From the NCBI RefSeq assembly GCF_013868415.1, contig NZ_JACEMT010000001.1:1-53935 (forward strand): 53,935 nt of DNA. The letters are read 5' to 3'. Position 1 is the stretch's first letter, and each line of letters starts with the position of its first letter. The notes under the pieces were generated by a model. That model was not told the origin of the DNA, made no database searches, and saw only the letters and a list, made by a program, of their open reading frames with translations. This document shows, in pieces, positions 31,810-41,008 of this stretch. This DNA is from Marinobacterium marinum (lineage in GTDB: Bacteria; Pseudomonadota; Gammaproteobacteria; Pseudomonadales; Balneatricaceae). The position numbers were made by a program, and so were the translations under genes.

Positions 31810-33188
31810 CCTTTGGGTTTGCGGGGAATCCCCAGTTTCTGGCGCCGCTCCCACAGGTTCTTGCGGCTGATGCCCAGTGTCTTGGCCAGCTCGGTCTCGC
31901 TCATCTGGTCCTGGTTTTCCAGCACAAAGCGCTGGAAGTAGTCATCCAGCGACAGGTCGGTCCGCGGGCGCTCGAGTTCATAGGGTGCTGGTTGCCCGTG
32001 TGATTCACGGTATTGGCTTTCCAGTTCAGACAGACTGTGCGGGTCCATTTCCAACCCCAACAGTTCGGGTGTAATCGATATGCCATCGGTCAGGATAACG
32101 GCACGCTCGATGGCATTTTCCAGTTCGCGTACATTTCCGGGCCAATGGTAACCGCGTAACAGGCGACGGGCTTCGGCGCTGAAGCTGAGCGTCTCACACC
32201 CCAGCTTCTGGCACTGTTTGTCGAGAAAGGCCTGCGCCAGTTCAAGAATATCGTCCTCGCGCTCGCGCAGAGGGGGCATGCGCAGTTCCATGACGTACAG
32301 ACGATAGTAAAGGTCTTCACGGAATTGTCCCGAGCGGGCGCGGTTTTTGAGATCGCGGTGAGTGGCAGCGATCAGGCGGACATCCACATTGAGAGGCTGT
32401 ACGGCACCTACGCGGCGAATTTCACCCTCCTGCAGGAAGCGCAGCAAACGGGCCTGGGCTTCCAGTGGCAGCTCGCCAATTTCATCCAGAAACAGGGTGC
32501 CGCCATCTGCAGCTTCGATCAGGCCGCTGCGACTGCTGGTCGCACCGGTGAAGGCCCCTTTTTCATGGCCGAACAATTCGGACTCGATCAGGGTCTCGGG
32601 GATAGCGGCGCAGTTCACGCAGATCATTGGCTTGTCGGCGCGGGTGCTTTGTTCGTGAATCGAGCGTGCCGCCAGCTCCTTGCCTGTCCCCGATTCACCG
32701 AGAATCAATACCGTCGCATCGGTGCGGGCAACCTTGGCAATGCGACGGTATAGCTCCTGCATGGCCTGACAGGAACCGATAATATGCGTACCCCCCGAAC
32801 CATCGGCCAGAGCTTCGCCGGGGGGAGTTGGTGCCGTCAGCTGTTGGGCCAGTGTTCCGGCAACGGTGCTGAGCATTTCGTCATGGTCGAACGGCTTGGC
32901 AATATAGTCGACGGCACCAAGCTTCATGGCATCCACGGCCGAGCGCAGGCTGGCATAACTGGTCATGATCAGAACCGGTACCCCGGCCGCCAGTTCGATC
33001 AAGTCTGTGCCCGGAGCACCGGGCAGGCGCAGGTCGGAAATGATCAGGTCAAACGTATCCAGACGGAAGCGGGCTGTTGCATCGGTTACAGACTCGGCAT
33101 CGCTGACATCGTAATCGTTTTTTTCCAGCAGGCGCTTCAGTGCGGCACGGATGATACTTTCATCCTCAACAATCAGAATTCGACTCAT
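31806..33188 (-). CDS. cbrB: NtrC-family response regulator CbrB
   Basis: Sigma-54-dependent activator paired with CbrA in carbon/nitrogen balance. It is 460 aa: receiver domain with phospho-acceptor Asp52 and Lys98 (YIAKPFDHDEM), AAA+ domain with Walker A GESGTGK (164-170) and the sigma-54 contact loop GAFTGA (211-216), and a C-terminal Fis-type helix-turn-helix (LAKTLGISRKNLWERRQKLG). The receiver matches Pseudomonas CbrB closely. It starts within the cbrA stop (ATGA). The RNA and enhancer sites directly downstream are its likely target. Confidence 0.95.
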   Translation of the reverse strand: MSRILIVEDESIIRAALKRLLEKNDYDVSDAESVTDATARFRLDTFDLIISDLRLPGAPGTDLIELAAGVPVLIMTSYASLRSAVDAMKLGAVDYIAKPFDHDEMLSTVAGTLAQQLTAPTPPGEALADGSGGTHIIGSCQAMQELYRRIAKVARTDATVLILGESGTGKELAARSIHEQSTRADKPMICVNCAAIPETLIESELFGHEKGAFTGATSSRSGLIEAADGGTLFLDEIGELPLEAQARLLRFLQEGEIRRVGAVQPLNVDVRLIAATHRDLKNRARSGQFREDLYYRLYVMELRMPPLREREDDILELAQAFLDKQCQKLGCETLSFSAEARRLLRGYHWPGNVRELENAIERAVILTDGISITPELLGLEMDPHSLSELESQYRESHGQPAPYELERPRTDLSLDDYFQRFVLENQDQMSETELAKTLGISRKNLWERRQKLGIPRKPKG

Positions 33189-36136
33189 CCGGACAAACCT
33201 TCTCCATCTGCTTCCGGCCGCTCAGGGAGTGCAGAACCCTGCAGCCGGGGTAAGGTGATAATGACCCGAGTGCCGTTGTTCTGTTTCTTGTTGGCCGGAC
33301 TCACAATTTCGATACTACCATAGTGCTGAGTAATGATGTTGTAGACCAAAGGCAGACCCAGGCCGGTTCCCTTGCCGGGTTCCTTGGTGGTAAAGAAGGG
33401 TTCGAACAGGTGGTCCTGATGTTCGGCCGGGATGCCGTAGCCTTCGTCGGTAATCATCAGGCGGCTGCTGTGCTCGTTCATATCCGAGTCGATTCGAATC
33501 ACGCTTTCGGCAGGTGAGGCATCGCTGGCATTATTGAGCAGGTTGACGAACACCTGTAGCAGCAGCTGCAGATCGCCCTGGATCAGCAGAGTCTGGTCTA
33601 CGGCGTTGATGAAATGTTGCTGGCGGCCGTGACGATCCAGAGCGGCCAGGTGAATGGCCTCGTCAATACAGGTATGCAGTCGGATCGGTTCCATGTGCCC
33701 GGGACCGTCCTGACGTCCGGTATGCGCAAAGCGAACCAGTGACTGTACGATGCGGCTGATGCGGCGGGTCTGGTCGACGATCTGATCGCCGGTTTCCAGT
33801 ACTTCCGGCTGTTCGGTTTCCAGTTTCAGATTTTGTGCCAGGCAGGCGATACCGGTCACCGGGTTACCGATTTCATGTGCGACCCCGGCGGCAAAGCGCC
33901 CAATGGATGCCAGGCGTTCGCTGTGTGCGAGTTTGCGGGCCATGAGCAGGTGCTGGGTTTCTTCTTCCACCAGCAGGACCATGCCTTGGGCGGGGGTGTC
34001 GTCCAAGCGGGCCTTGTGCAGGCTGAACCAGCGCTGTGCGCCGTTCAGTTCAAGACATTCGGCACTCTGGTGCAGGGCATCGGCTGCTGCAAAGCGGGCC
34101 AGGAAGTCGGACCAGGGCGAAGGCAGCTGGTCCAGACGGAGTCCCGGTGCCTGGTCTGAGCTCAACTCGGTGCAGGTTTCCAGTTCGGCATTCCAGAACA
34201 GAATGCGCTGTTCGGCATCGAGGGTGCAAACGCCAATAGGGAGTCGTTGCAGGGTAGCGCGGTGGTAACGGCGCAGTTGATCCAGCTCGGCGGCCAGCCC
34301 CGACAGACGCTGATCGTATGCCTCCAGTTGTTGTTCCAGCAGGTGCACGTTGCGGGCCTTGAAACCGCTGTTGTTGCCGGGCGTATCCAGAGGCTGCAGC
34401 AGGGCTGCGGCCTCGACCGGTCCCAGCAGGCCGGACAGGTTCTGCTCCAGGCGGGCGCGCAGGCGCAGACTGTCCAGAGGTGCAAGCCGACCGCTTGGCA
34501 GTTGCAGTTCGCGCAGGGCACGGCGTACTTCACGTTGGGCCGGGCGCTCGCCCAGACGGGGAGTGAGTCGATTGACAAAGTCGGCATTGCTTTGGACCTG
34601 AATGCCCTGCCCGGTGGGATGCGGCAGGGCATTCAGCAGACAGGCTTCGGCCGCCTGGCGCTCTTCGCGGCGGCCGGGAAACAGAAGTGAGGTGACAACC
34701 AGTGTCAGGCTGTTGGCCAGTAGGGAAATCAGTGCGACCGGATAGCTGGACAGGGCCGTGGTGCTACTGTCGGGCTCACTCTGCAGCGCGACGCTCATCA
34801 TGGGCAGGAGCAGGCCCAGTGCCCAGATGCCAAAACCGACTCCGACGCCGGCCAGAAAGCCATTGCGGCTGGCACCGGGCCAGTACAAGGTCACCAGAAT
34901 GCCGGGCAGAAATTGCAGGAAGGCCACAAAGGCCAGCAGTCCCAGTTGGCTCAGGGCAAAGCGGTTGCCGATAAAATGAAAAAACAGATAGCTGCCCAAC
35001 AGCACGGCAAGGATGATCAGGCGTCGTACCCAGAGTAGCCAGGCATAAAAGCGTACATTGTCCGGGACACGTACCAGCGGGAGGACTACATGGTTTTGCA
35101 GCATGGAGGCAAGGGCAACGGTCGCGACAATAATGATACCGCTGGCGGCGGACAGGCCGCCAATGAAGGCCAGCAGGCTCATCCATGGCAGCTGCAGTGT
35201 TTGTCCCAACTGCAGCACCATGTATTCGGGGTTGTCGATGGCATCGCTCTTGATGGCGGCCCAGAGAATGGGGGGCACGGCCAGAGCCAGCAGCAACAGT
35301 AACAGCGGCAGTCCCCAGCTGGCGCGATACAGACTTTCGGTGGGCAGGTTTTCAGTAAAGGCGACATGGAACATGTGAGGCATGACGATAGCACAGGCAA
35401 AGAAGGCCAGCAGCAGGACTTGCCAGTGATCGGCCGGAGGCTGCTGCAGGCGCTGCAGCTGTTCCGGATTGGCAGCCAGCCAGTCGGCCAGCCCGCTCGG
35501 TCCATCCAGTACGACAAAAAAGGCGTAGCCGGCGATGGCCAGCAGAGCAACCAGTTTGACTAAAGACTCGGTGGCGATGGCGACGATCAGGCCGTTATGG
35601 CTGTTGCGCAGGGAGGCGTGACGTGCGCCAAACAGGATGGTAAACAGAGCGATCACGGCACAAAATACCAGGGCGGCCTGGTGTGATGACACGTGGGGCG
35701 TCAGCATGGGCAGGGATGCAGCCAGCGCCTGAATTTGGATGGATAGCAATGGCAGGCTGATGAACAGCATCAGCAGGGTGGTCAGGGTGCCGACGCGGCC
35801 GCTGCGGAAACGGAAGGCGAAGAGGTCGGCCAGTGAGCTCAACTGATGGCGTCGTGTAATGCGGAGAATTGGAATCAGCACCACTGGTGCCAGCAGAAAG
35901 GCCGCCGACCCGCCCAAATAGGAAATCAGATAGAGGTAGCCTGATTGGTAGGCCACGCCAAAAATGCCATAAAACGTCCAGGCGCTGGCAAATACGCCAA
36001 GCGCCAGAACGTGCACGATCGGGTGACGGATCAGGCGTTCGGGCAGGTATTTGCGTTCGGTGAGCCAGGCCGCGCCGAACAGTACCAGCAGGTAGCCGCA
36101 TCCGAACAGCAGCAGGGTCGAAAGGTCAAAGTTCAT
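33185..36136 (-). CDS. cbrA: Transporter-fused sensor histidine kinase CbrA
   Basis: A 983-aa hybrid of a permease and a sensor. The first ~480 residues form a sodium/solute symporter (SLC5)-like domain with about 13 membrane helices. A cytoplasmic linker and a PAS-like region (about 620-720, ICTLDAEQRILFWNAELET type) follow, then a dimerisation domain with His754 in GVAHEIGNPVTG and a HATPase domain (NLLNNASDA, DEGYGIP, KGTGLGLPLVYNI). P. putida CbrA has been reported to transport histidine, so the permease domain may be active; the signal is unproven. It overlaps cbrX by 11 bases and cbrB by 4. Confidence 0.95.
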   Translation of the reverse strand: MNFDLSTLLLFGCGYLLVLFGAAWLTERKYLPERLIRHPIVHVLALGVFASAWTFYGIFGVAYQSGYLYLISYLGGSAAFLLAPVVLIPILRITRRHQLSSLADLFAFRFRSGRVGTLTTLLMLFISLPLLSIQIQALAASLPMLTPHVSSHQAALVFCAVIALFTILFGARHASLRNSHNGLIVAIATESLVKLVALLAIAGYAFFVVLDGPSGLADWLAANPEQLQRLQQPPADHWQVLLLAFFACAIVMPHMFHVAFTENLPTESLYRASWGLPLLLLLLALAVPPILWAAIKSDAIDNPEYMVLQLGQTLQLPWMSLLAFIGGLSAASGIIIVATVALASMLQNHVVLPLVRVPDNVRFYAWLLWVRRLIILAVLLGSYLFFHFIGNRFALSQLGLLAFVAFLQFLPGILVTLYWPGASRNGFLAGVGVGFGIWALGLLLPMMSVALQSEPDSSTTALSSYPVALISLLANSLTLVVTSLLFPGRREERQAAEACLLNALPHPTGQGIQVQSNADFVNRLTPRLGERPAQREVRRALRELQLPSGRLAPLDSLRLRARLEQNLSGLLGPVEAAALLQPLDTPGNNSGFKARNVHLLEQQLEAYDQRLSGLAAELDQLRRYHRATLQRLPIGVCTLDAEQRILFWNAELETCTELSSDQAPGLRLDQLPSPWSDFLARFAAADALHQSAECLELNGAQRWFSLHKARLDDTPAQGMVLLVEEETQHLLMARKLAHSERLASIGRFAAGVAHEIGNPVTGIACLAQNLKLETEQPEVLETGDQIVDQTRRISRIVQSLVRFAHTGRQDGPGHMEPIRLHTCIDEAIHLAALDRHGRQQHFINAVDQTLLIQGDLQLLLQVFVNLLNNASDASPAESVIRIDSDMNEHSSRLMITDEGYGIPAEHQDHLFEPFFTTKEPGKGTGLGLPLVYNIITQHYGSIEIVSPANKKQNNGTRVIITLPRLQGSALPERPEADGEGLSG

Positions 36137-36302
36137 GATGTCGGTGCCGCCATTCGATGGCTGCTGCCGTTAGAATCAGCAGTGCCCAGATCAGGAAAGG
36201 AGTCAGCCAGTGTGCGTGACCGAACAGCCACCAGTTGATGCCGGCCGGGGCAAGCAGCAGAGCGATGAGGGTCAGCAACAACAGCAGCCGCTGGCGGATC
36301 AT
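36126..36302 (-). CDS. cbrX: Small membrane protein upstream of cbrA (CbrX-like)
   Basis: A 58-codon gene. It encodes two hydrophobic segments, about residues 6-24 (LLLLLTLIALLLAPAGI) and 34-49 (WLTPFLIWALLILTAA), and ends with the basic tail EWRHRHHEL. It overlaps gluQ by ATGA at its start and runs 11 bases into cbrA, so it is translationally coupled on both sides. A small gene in this position precedes cbrA in Pseudomonas and is called cbrX in P. putida; identification rests on position and membrane character, and function is unknown. Confidence 0.75.
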   Translation of the reverse strand: MIRQRLLLLLTLIALLLAPAGINWWLFGHAHWLTPFLIWALLILTAAAIEWRHRHHEL

Positions 36303-37219
36303 GGTGTGCCTGGCTGGTCAGGTGGCTGAACCCTAGGCACGCCTTCGGGTGTCAGTTGCATGGCTGCAGGTATGTTGTCCAGGCGCCAGTGTGTTCGGGC
36401 CCAGGTGAGCAGTTCCGTCGGACTTGCAGCAAGGAACTCTGCCGGTGGCTGCTGTCCCAGCAGCCTGAGTGCCTTGAACAGCAAGGCCTGGCGTTCTACC
36501 GGATCAATGGCGGGAGCCAAATTCTGTTTGCTGAGTTTCTGGCCCTGAGGGTTGGTAATAACCGGGATGTGGGCATAACGGGGCTGTGGGTAACCAAGCT
36601 GCCGCTGCAGTTCGTTCTGATGTGGTGTTTCGTCGATCAGGTCGCTGCCACGCAGTATTTCGGTAATGCCCTGTTCGGCATCATCGACCACGACTGCCAA
36701 CTGGTAGGCAAACAGGCCGTCGCGTCTGAAAACGGTAAAGTCGCCCTGGTGGGCGCTCCAGTGATACCGGCGCCGTCCCTGGATGCGGTCGATGAACTGG
36801 TGGTCGGTTTGTGTATGCTGCACTCGGTAGGCCGCTGTGGTCGTATCGACGGGGGGATGACGCAGGCAGTGTCCGTCGTAGCCATGTGACAGCAGTCGTG
36901 CTCGCAGTTGCTTTCGGCTGCAGGTACAGGGGTAGGCTGTTCCGAGGCGAATCAGCTGCTGCAGGGCCTCATGGTATAGGTCATGTCGCTGGCTTTGGTA
37001 GACCACCGGGCCATCCCAATGCAGACCAAAGGCATCCAGGGTATAGAGAATCGAATCGGCAGCACCAGGTTGCTCACGGGGTGGATCGATATCTTCGATA
37101 CGCAGCAGCCAGCGGCCGTTGCGGGCACGAATGTCCAGATAGCTGGCCAGGGCGGCCAGCAGTGAGCCAAAGTGGAGCGGACCGGTAGGAGAAGGGGCAA
37201 AACGTCCGATACAGGGCAC
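36299..37219 (-). CDS. gluQ: Glutamyl-Q tRNA(Asp) synthetase
   Basis: A truncated glutamyl-tRNA synthetase paralogue that attaches glutamate to queuosine at position 34 of tRNA-Asp. The GTG at 37219 has GGAGAG about 7 bases upstream and gives 306 aa. It has the HIGH-type GRFAPSPTGPLHFGSL motif, LLRIEDIDPPR, a Cys cluster (YPCTCSRKQL) and KMSKS-like KLSKQN, but no anticodon-binding domain. It follows dksA by 54 bases, as in E. coli and Pseudomonas. A 7-bp hairpin without T tract (37241-37265) sits between them. Confidence 0.96.
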   Translation of the reverse strand: MPCIGRFAPSPTGPLHFGSLLAALASYLDIRARNGRWLLRIEDIDPPREQPGAADSILYTLDAFGLHWDGPVVYQSQRHDLYHEALQQLIRLGTAYPCTCSRKQLRARLLSHGYDGHCLRHPPVDTTTAAYRVQHTQTDHQFIDRIQGRRRYHWSAHQGDFTVFRRDGLFAYQLAVVVDDAEQGITEILRGSDLIDETPHQNELQRQLGYPQPRYAHIPVITNPQGQKLSKQNLAPAIDPVERQALLFKALRLLGQQPPAEFLAASPTELLTWARTHWRLDNIPAAMQLTPEGVPRVQPPDQPGTP

Positions 37220-37273
37220 GGTGAGCTCTCCAGCCAGTGGGCCGAGGTGCCGGGGGCCCCTCGGCATCCGGCA

Positions 37274-37705
37274 TCAGCGGCCGATCTGTTTTTCCTTGAT
37301 CTCGGCAAGGGTCTTGCAATCAATGCAGAGGGTCGCGGTCGGGCGGGCTTCCAGGCGGCGAATGCCAATCTCGACGCCGCAGGCCTCGCAATAGCCGTAG
37401 TCGTCCTCGTCGATGCTTTCGAGAGCTTCGTCGATCTTGCGAATCAGTTTGCGCTCACGGTCGCGGGTGCGCAGTTCCAGACTGAATTCTTCTTCCTGGC
37501 TGGCACGGTCGCTTGGGTCTGCAAAGTTGGATGCTTCTTCTTTCAGGTGAGTGATGGTGCTGTCGACTTCTTCCATCAGCTCGCGTTTCCAGGCAAGCAG
37601 AATTCTGCGGAAATGATCTTTCTGCGCTTCATTCATGTACTCTTCGCCGTTATCCAGCGGGTAGGGCTCGAAATGCATGAACTGGGTATCGTTTGTTTTC
37701 GGCAT
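37274..37705 (-). CDS. dksA: RNA polymerase-binding transcription factor DksA
   Basis: Works with ppGpp through the polymerase secondary channel to repress stable-RNA promoters and activate biosynthetic ones. It is 143 aa. The coiled-coil tip motif D63-x-x-D66-x-A68 (DPSDRA) and the zinc finger Cys106, Cys109, Cys127, Cys130 are intact, so it is the canonical four-cysteine type. GAGG lies 9 bases before the ATG. It is the first gene of the dksA-gluQ-cbrX-cbrA-cbrB series. The 243 bases upstream, shared with a divergent aminotransferase, hold no gene. Confidence 0.98.
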   Translation of the reverse strand: MPKTNDTQFMHFEPYPLDNGEEYMNEAQKDHFRRILLAWKRELMEEVDSTITHLKEEASNFADPSDRASQEEEFSLELRTRDRERKLIRKIDEALESIDEDDYGYCEACGVEIGIRRLEARPTATLCIDCKTLAEIKEKQIGR

Positions 37706-37948
37706 TGGCGCAGCCTCACGTCATTGGGGGTTCGGAAGCGTGCAGAGCGCTATTGCTCTGGCCCTGCGCCCCTGATATGGGAACACTATGGTGCTTTAAA
37801 AGCCGGTGAAAGTACCAGAAGCCCATCCTTTAGGCTAGACCCCTTTCGGGTTTTTGCCATCTGCTTGATCGGCTGCAGGCCCTCCGCGGCATACAGCTAC
37901 GACGAATGTCTATATACTTCGGCACGTATTGAAGGGAGAAACAGAACG

Positions 37949-39115
37949 ATGAATACTGGCTGGACGGAACGGGCGCGGGAAATCGACTCGTTCAAGGTGA
38001 TGGATCTGCTCAAGCGTGCCGCCGAACTGGATGCCGCAGGGCATGACGTGGTGCATATGGAAGCCGGTGAGCCCGATTTCCCCACGGCGGAGCCTATCCT
38101 GCAAGCGGCTCGTATCGCGCTGGCCGGCGGCGAGGTGCGTTATACCCCGGCGGGCGGTATTCCCCGCCTGCGTGCGGCAATTGCCGATTTTTATCAGCAG
38201 CGTTATGACGTCAGCATCACGCCACGGCAGGTACTGGTGACGGCGGGTGCCTCGGGCGCTTTGCTGCTGGCCTTTGCCTTGCTGGCACCACCGGGTGGCC
38301 GCTTCCTGCTGGCGGACCCGGGATATCCCTGTAACCGGCAGTTTTTGCGTTTGCTGGAAGCGCGGGGGCAGCTGGTGCCCGTGGGGCCTGAAACCAACTA
38401 CCAGCTGACACCTGAACTGATTGAGCGGCATTGGCAGGACGACACGGCCGGTGTACTGCTGGCATCTCCGTCCAACCCGACCGGCTCGGTGGTGCCTGCC
38501 GACCAGCTGGCAGCAATTGCCCGGACGGTGGAGCGGCAGGGAGGAGCGCTGATTGTTGACGAAATCTATCACGGTTTGACCTATGGCTTTGATGCCGAGA
38601 CCGTGCTGAGTGCTGCGCCGAATGCAGTTGTATTGAACAGTTTTTCCAAGTATTTCGGTATGACGGGCTGGCGTCTGGGGTGGCTGGTTGCCGAAGAAGC
38701 CGCCGTCGCTGAAATGGAAAAAATTGCCCAGAACCTGTTTATTTCGCCCCCGACCCTGTCACAGCAGGCCGCACTGGCGGCGTTTGAGCCGCAAACGCTG
38801 GCCATTTTCGAGCAGCGCCGGGCCGCTTTTGCCGAGCGCCGTGACCGTTTGGTCGAGGGACTGCGCCAGTTGGGTTTTGGTATCCCGTTAATGCCTGAAG
38901 GGGCGTTTTATGTCTATGCCGATGCCTCCCATCTGACCGATGACAGCTATGCTTATTGCTGGTCGCTGCTGGAAGAGGATTTTCTGGCCGTGACGCCGGG
39001 GGCCGATTTTGGCTGCAATCATCCGGAACGCTATATCCGCTTTTCCTACACCACTGGCCTGGATCGCATTGAGCTGGCACTGCAGCGACTGCAGCAGCGC
39101 ATCAAGCGCGGCTGA
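37949..39115 (+). CDS. PLP-dependent class I/II aminotransferase
   Basis: A fold-type I aminotransferase of 388 aa. The PLP lysine is Lys234 in NSFSKYFGMTGWRLGW, with SNPTG (175-179) and Asp204/Tyr207 in VDEIYH. The substrate (aspartate, alanine or other amino acid) cannot be settled from the sequence. The ATG at 37949 has AGGGAGA upstream. The open frame runs far upstream, but that part is antisense to dksA and gluQ and is not coding. A TATACT -10-like element lies at 37913. Its 3' end overlaps the convergent Rieske gene by 14 bases. Confidence 0.93.
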   Translation: MNTGWTERAREIDSFKVMDLLKRAAELDAAGHDVVHMEAGEPDFPTAEPILQAARIALAGGEVRYTPAGGIPRLRAAIADFYQQRYDVSITPRQVLVTAGASGALLLAFALLAPPGGRFLLADPGYPCNRQFLRLLEARGQLVPVGPETNYQLTPELIERHWQDDTAGVLLASPSNPTGSVVPADQLAAIARTVERQGGALIVDEIYHGLTYGFDAETVLSAAPNAVVLNSFSKYFGMTGWRLGWLVAEEAAVAEMEKIAQNLFISPPTLSQQAALAAFEPQTLAIFEQRRAAFAERRDRLVEGLRQLGFGIPLMPEGAFYVYADASHLTDDSYAYCWSLLEEDFLAVTPGADFGCNHPERYIRFSYTTGLDRIELALQRLQQRIKRG

Positions 39116-39431
39116 GATAGACCTTCCCGTCCCTGACTGTGCAGGGCAGTGCTTCCAGCTGTTCGCCAGGACAGGGACCGGCGACGCAGATACCGTCCTG
39201 GATGCCGAACAGTGCGCCGTGGGTAGCGCACTGGATAAACTGCTTTTCGTGGTCGAGAAATTGATGTGGCTGCCACTCCAGTCGAATGCCTCGATGAGGA
39301 CAGCTGTTTCTCCAGGCCAGTATCTGGTCGTCACGGCGCAGGACCAGCAGGGCGGTGCCGTCGTCCAATTCGAAGCCGCGCCCCTCGATCGGGTCCAGCT
39401 CATCAAGGTGGCACAGTACAATTTCGCTCAT
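39102..39431 (-). CDS. Rieske [2Fe-2S] domain protein
   Basis: A 109-aa stand-alone Rieske ferredoxin-like protein. The cluster ligands are Cys44 and His46 (CPHRG) and Cys68 and His71 (CATHGALF). It has no signal or membrane segment, so it is cytoplasmic, unlike bc1-type Rieske proteins, and resembles small ferredoxins of oxygenase or nitrite-reductase (NirD) type. No oxygenase gene is near. It starts one base after the upstream kinase-like gene and its 3' end runs into the aminotransferase on the other strand. Confidence 0.88.
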   Translation of the reverse strand: MSEIVLCHLDELDPIEGRGFELDDGTALLVLRRDDQILAWRNSCPHRGIRLEWQPHQFLDHEKQFIQCATHGALFGIQDGICVAGPCPGEQLEALPCTVRDGKVYLSRA

Positions 39432-39432
39432 G

Positions 39433-40962
39433 TCAGTCTCCTATCAGGCGCTGGGCTCGTAGCTGTGCCATCAGCTGTTCGATGGCCTCGTCATCGCGTG
39501 TGTCGACCGGCAAGGTGATCAATTGCTCTTCACTGCTCAGTGGCTGCATCACCTTCAACTGCTCGTGCATGACATCAACATCTGCATCCGAGGGATCCAG
39601 CCCTTCTTCCCGGCGGCGCTTCAGACGCGCTTCAATCAGGTTCTGCTCACAGTGGCAACTGATGATGCGGACGGGGACTTCGCGCAGCGCTGCCAGCTCG
39701 ACATAGGCATTACGGGTGCGTTGATGGATGAAGGTGGCATCGACAACCACGGAGTAGCCGGCCTTCAACATCAGGGCAGTCGTCTCCAGCAGGTGCTGGG
39801 ATGTGCGGCTGTTCATCTGGGCACCATACAGATCCAGTGACAGTCCCTGCAGGCTCAGTTCACGGTAGAGGCGTTTGCGTTCCACGTCCGAGCGGATACG
39901 AATCACGCCCACGGCCTCGGCCAGACGTTCGCTGAGGTAGCTTTTGCCGCTGCCACTGACGCCATGCATCAGAAAAACGGCCGGCGAGCGTGTGCGGCAG
40001 TAATGCTCGGTCAGGTGCAGGTAATGGCGGCATGTCGGTACATCGGGCTGGAGACCGAGCATGGCAACCTTGGCGCGGACCATGGCGCGATAGGCCTTAT
40101 AGAAATTGAGCAGCGGCAGTGCCGAATAGTCACCGGTTCTTTCCAGATAGAGGTTCAGGCAGCGGTTGGCCCAGCGGAACTGCTGGTTGGCCTCCAGATC
40201 CATCAACAGGAAAGCCAGATCGGAGGTGGTATCGATCCAGCGAAATTCCAGGTTGAACTCGATGCAGTCGAACAGACGCAACTCGTCGTGGAACAGGTTG
40301 ATGTTGGCCAGATGCAGGTCACCATGACATTCACGGACATGCCCTTCCCGCTTGCGCTGGCGCATCAGGCCCTCCAGGGCGCGGAAGTTCTCGGCGGTCC
40401 GTGTTGACAGCTGCTGCAGCAGGAGACGGTCTTCGGCTTCCAGGTGGTCCGGCTGGATATGACGGTAGTTGTCGGCGACAGCTTCCCAGAGTGTTTCGGG
40501 TTCACCCCAGGGGCTGTCCTGGGCCACGATCGGTATACGCTGGTGGAAGGCCGCGATCTGTTCTGCCAGCAGGTCGATCCAGTGAGTTTCGAACAGGTGA
40601 CGTTGCAGCAGACGGTCAAGGCGCAGTTCAGGATCAAACTGGTACATTTTGACCGCATAGTCGATGATGCCGTCGTCCGCCCCCAATTCGGGAGCATCGT
40701 CACTGCCCCCGATCGGCACCAGGCCGATATAGATATCCGGCGCCAGGCGCTGGTTCAGTCGAACTTCTTCCTCGCAACAGTGGCGTCGCTGTTCCAGCGT
40801 GGTAAAGTCCAGAAAACCGAAGTTGACCGGCTTTTTGATTTTGTACGCGTACTCACCGGTGAGCAGCAACCAAGATATATGGGTTTCGATCACTTCGACC
40901 TGCTCCACCGCATGTGGATAGCGGGCGGGGTCGCGCAATGATTCGATCAATTTGGGTAACAT
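39433..40962 (-). CDS. Bifunctional aminoglycoside-phosphotransferase-like/AAA ATPase protein
   Basis: A 509-aa fusion of two nucleotide-binding modules of unknown substrate. Residues 1-320 form an APH-kinase-like domain (CHGDLHLANINLF at 212-224, then D in FDCIEF). Residues 325-509 form a P-loop kinase with Walker A GVSGSGKS (334-341), related to gluconate/zeta-toxin-type kinases. The same two-domain proteins are common in proteobacteria without an assigned role. GGAG lies 4 bases before the ATG. It is divergent from mrcB and translationally adjacent to the Rieske gene. Confidence 0.87.
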   Translation of the reverse strand: MLPKLIESLRDPARYPHAVEQVEVIETHISWLLLTGEYAYKIKKPVNFGFLDFTTLEQRRHCCEEEVRLNQRLAPDIYIGLVPIGGSDDAPELGADDGIIDYAVKMYQFDPELRLDRLLQRHLFETHWIDLLAEQIAAFHQRIPIVAQDSPWGEPETLWEAVADNYRHIQPDHLEAEDRLLLQQLSTRTAENFRALEGLMRQRKREGHVRECHGDLHLANINLFHDELRLFDCIEFNLEFRWIDTTSDLAFLLMDLEANQQFRWANRCLNLYLERTGDYSALPLLNFYKAYRAMVRAKVAMLGLQPDVPTCRHYLHLTEHYCRTRSPAVFLMHGVSGSGKSYLSERLAEAVGVIRIRSDVERKRLYRELSLQGLSLDLYGAQMNSRTSQHLLETTALMLKAGYSVVVDATFIHQRTRNAYVELAALREVPVRIISCHCEQNLIEARLKRRREEGLDPSDADVDVMHEQLKVMQPLSSEEQLITLPVDTRDDEAIEQLMAQLRAQRLIGD

Positions 40963-40975
40963 GAGGCTCCAGCTG

Positions 40976-41002
40976 TTGTCAGCGATGGCATGAGATTATA
41001 CT
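40976..41002. promoter_or_regulatory. Overlapping divergent promoters of mrcB and the kinase-like gene
   Basis: Plus strand: TTGTCA, 15-base spacer, TATACT (40997-41002). Minus strand: TATAAT (complement of 40995-41000). The -10 elements occupy the same bases, so the two polymerases would compete. The intergenic gap is only 46 bases. Confidence 0.5.
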
Positions 41003-41008
41003 GACCCG

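Noticed and set aside
37241..37265. GCCGAGG/CCTCGGC hairpin between dksA and gluQ as a terminator
   Set aside because: It lacks a T tract on either strand; it may only slow transcription or mark RNA processing.
37172..37948. N-terminal extension of the aminotransferase frame
   Set aside because: The extension is antisense to dksA and the gluQ start; a good ribosome site precedes ATG 37949.
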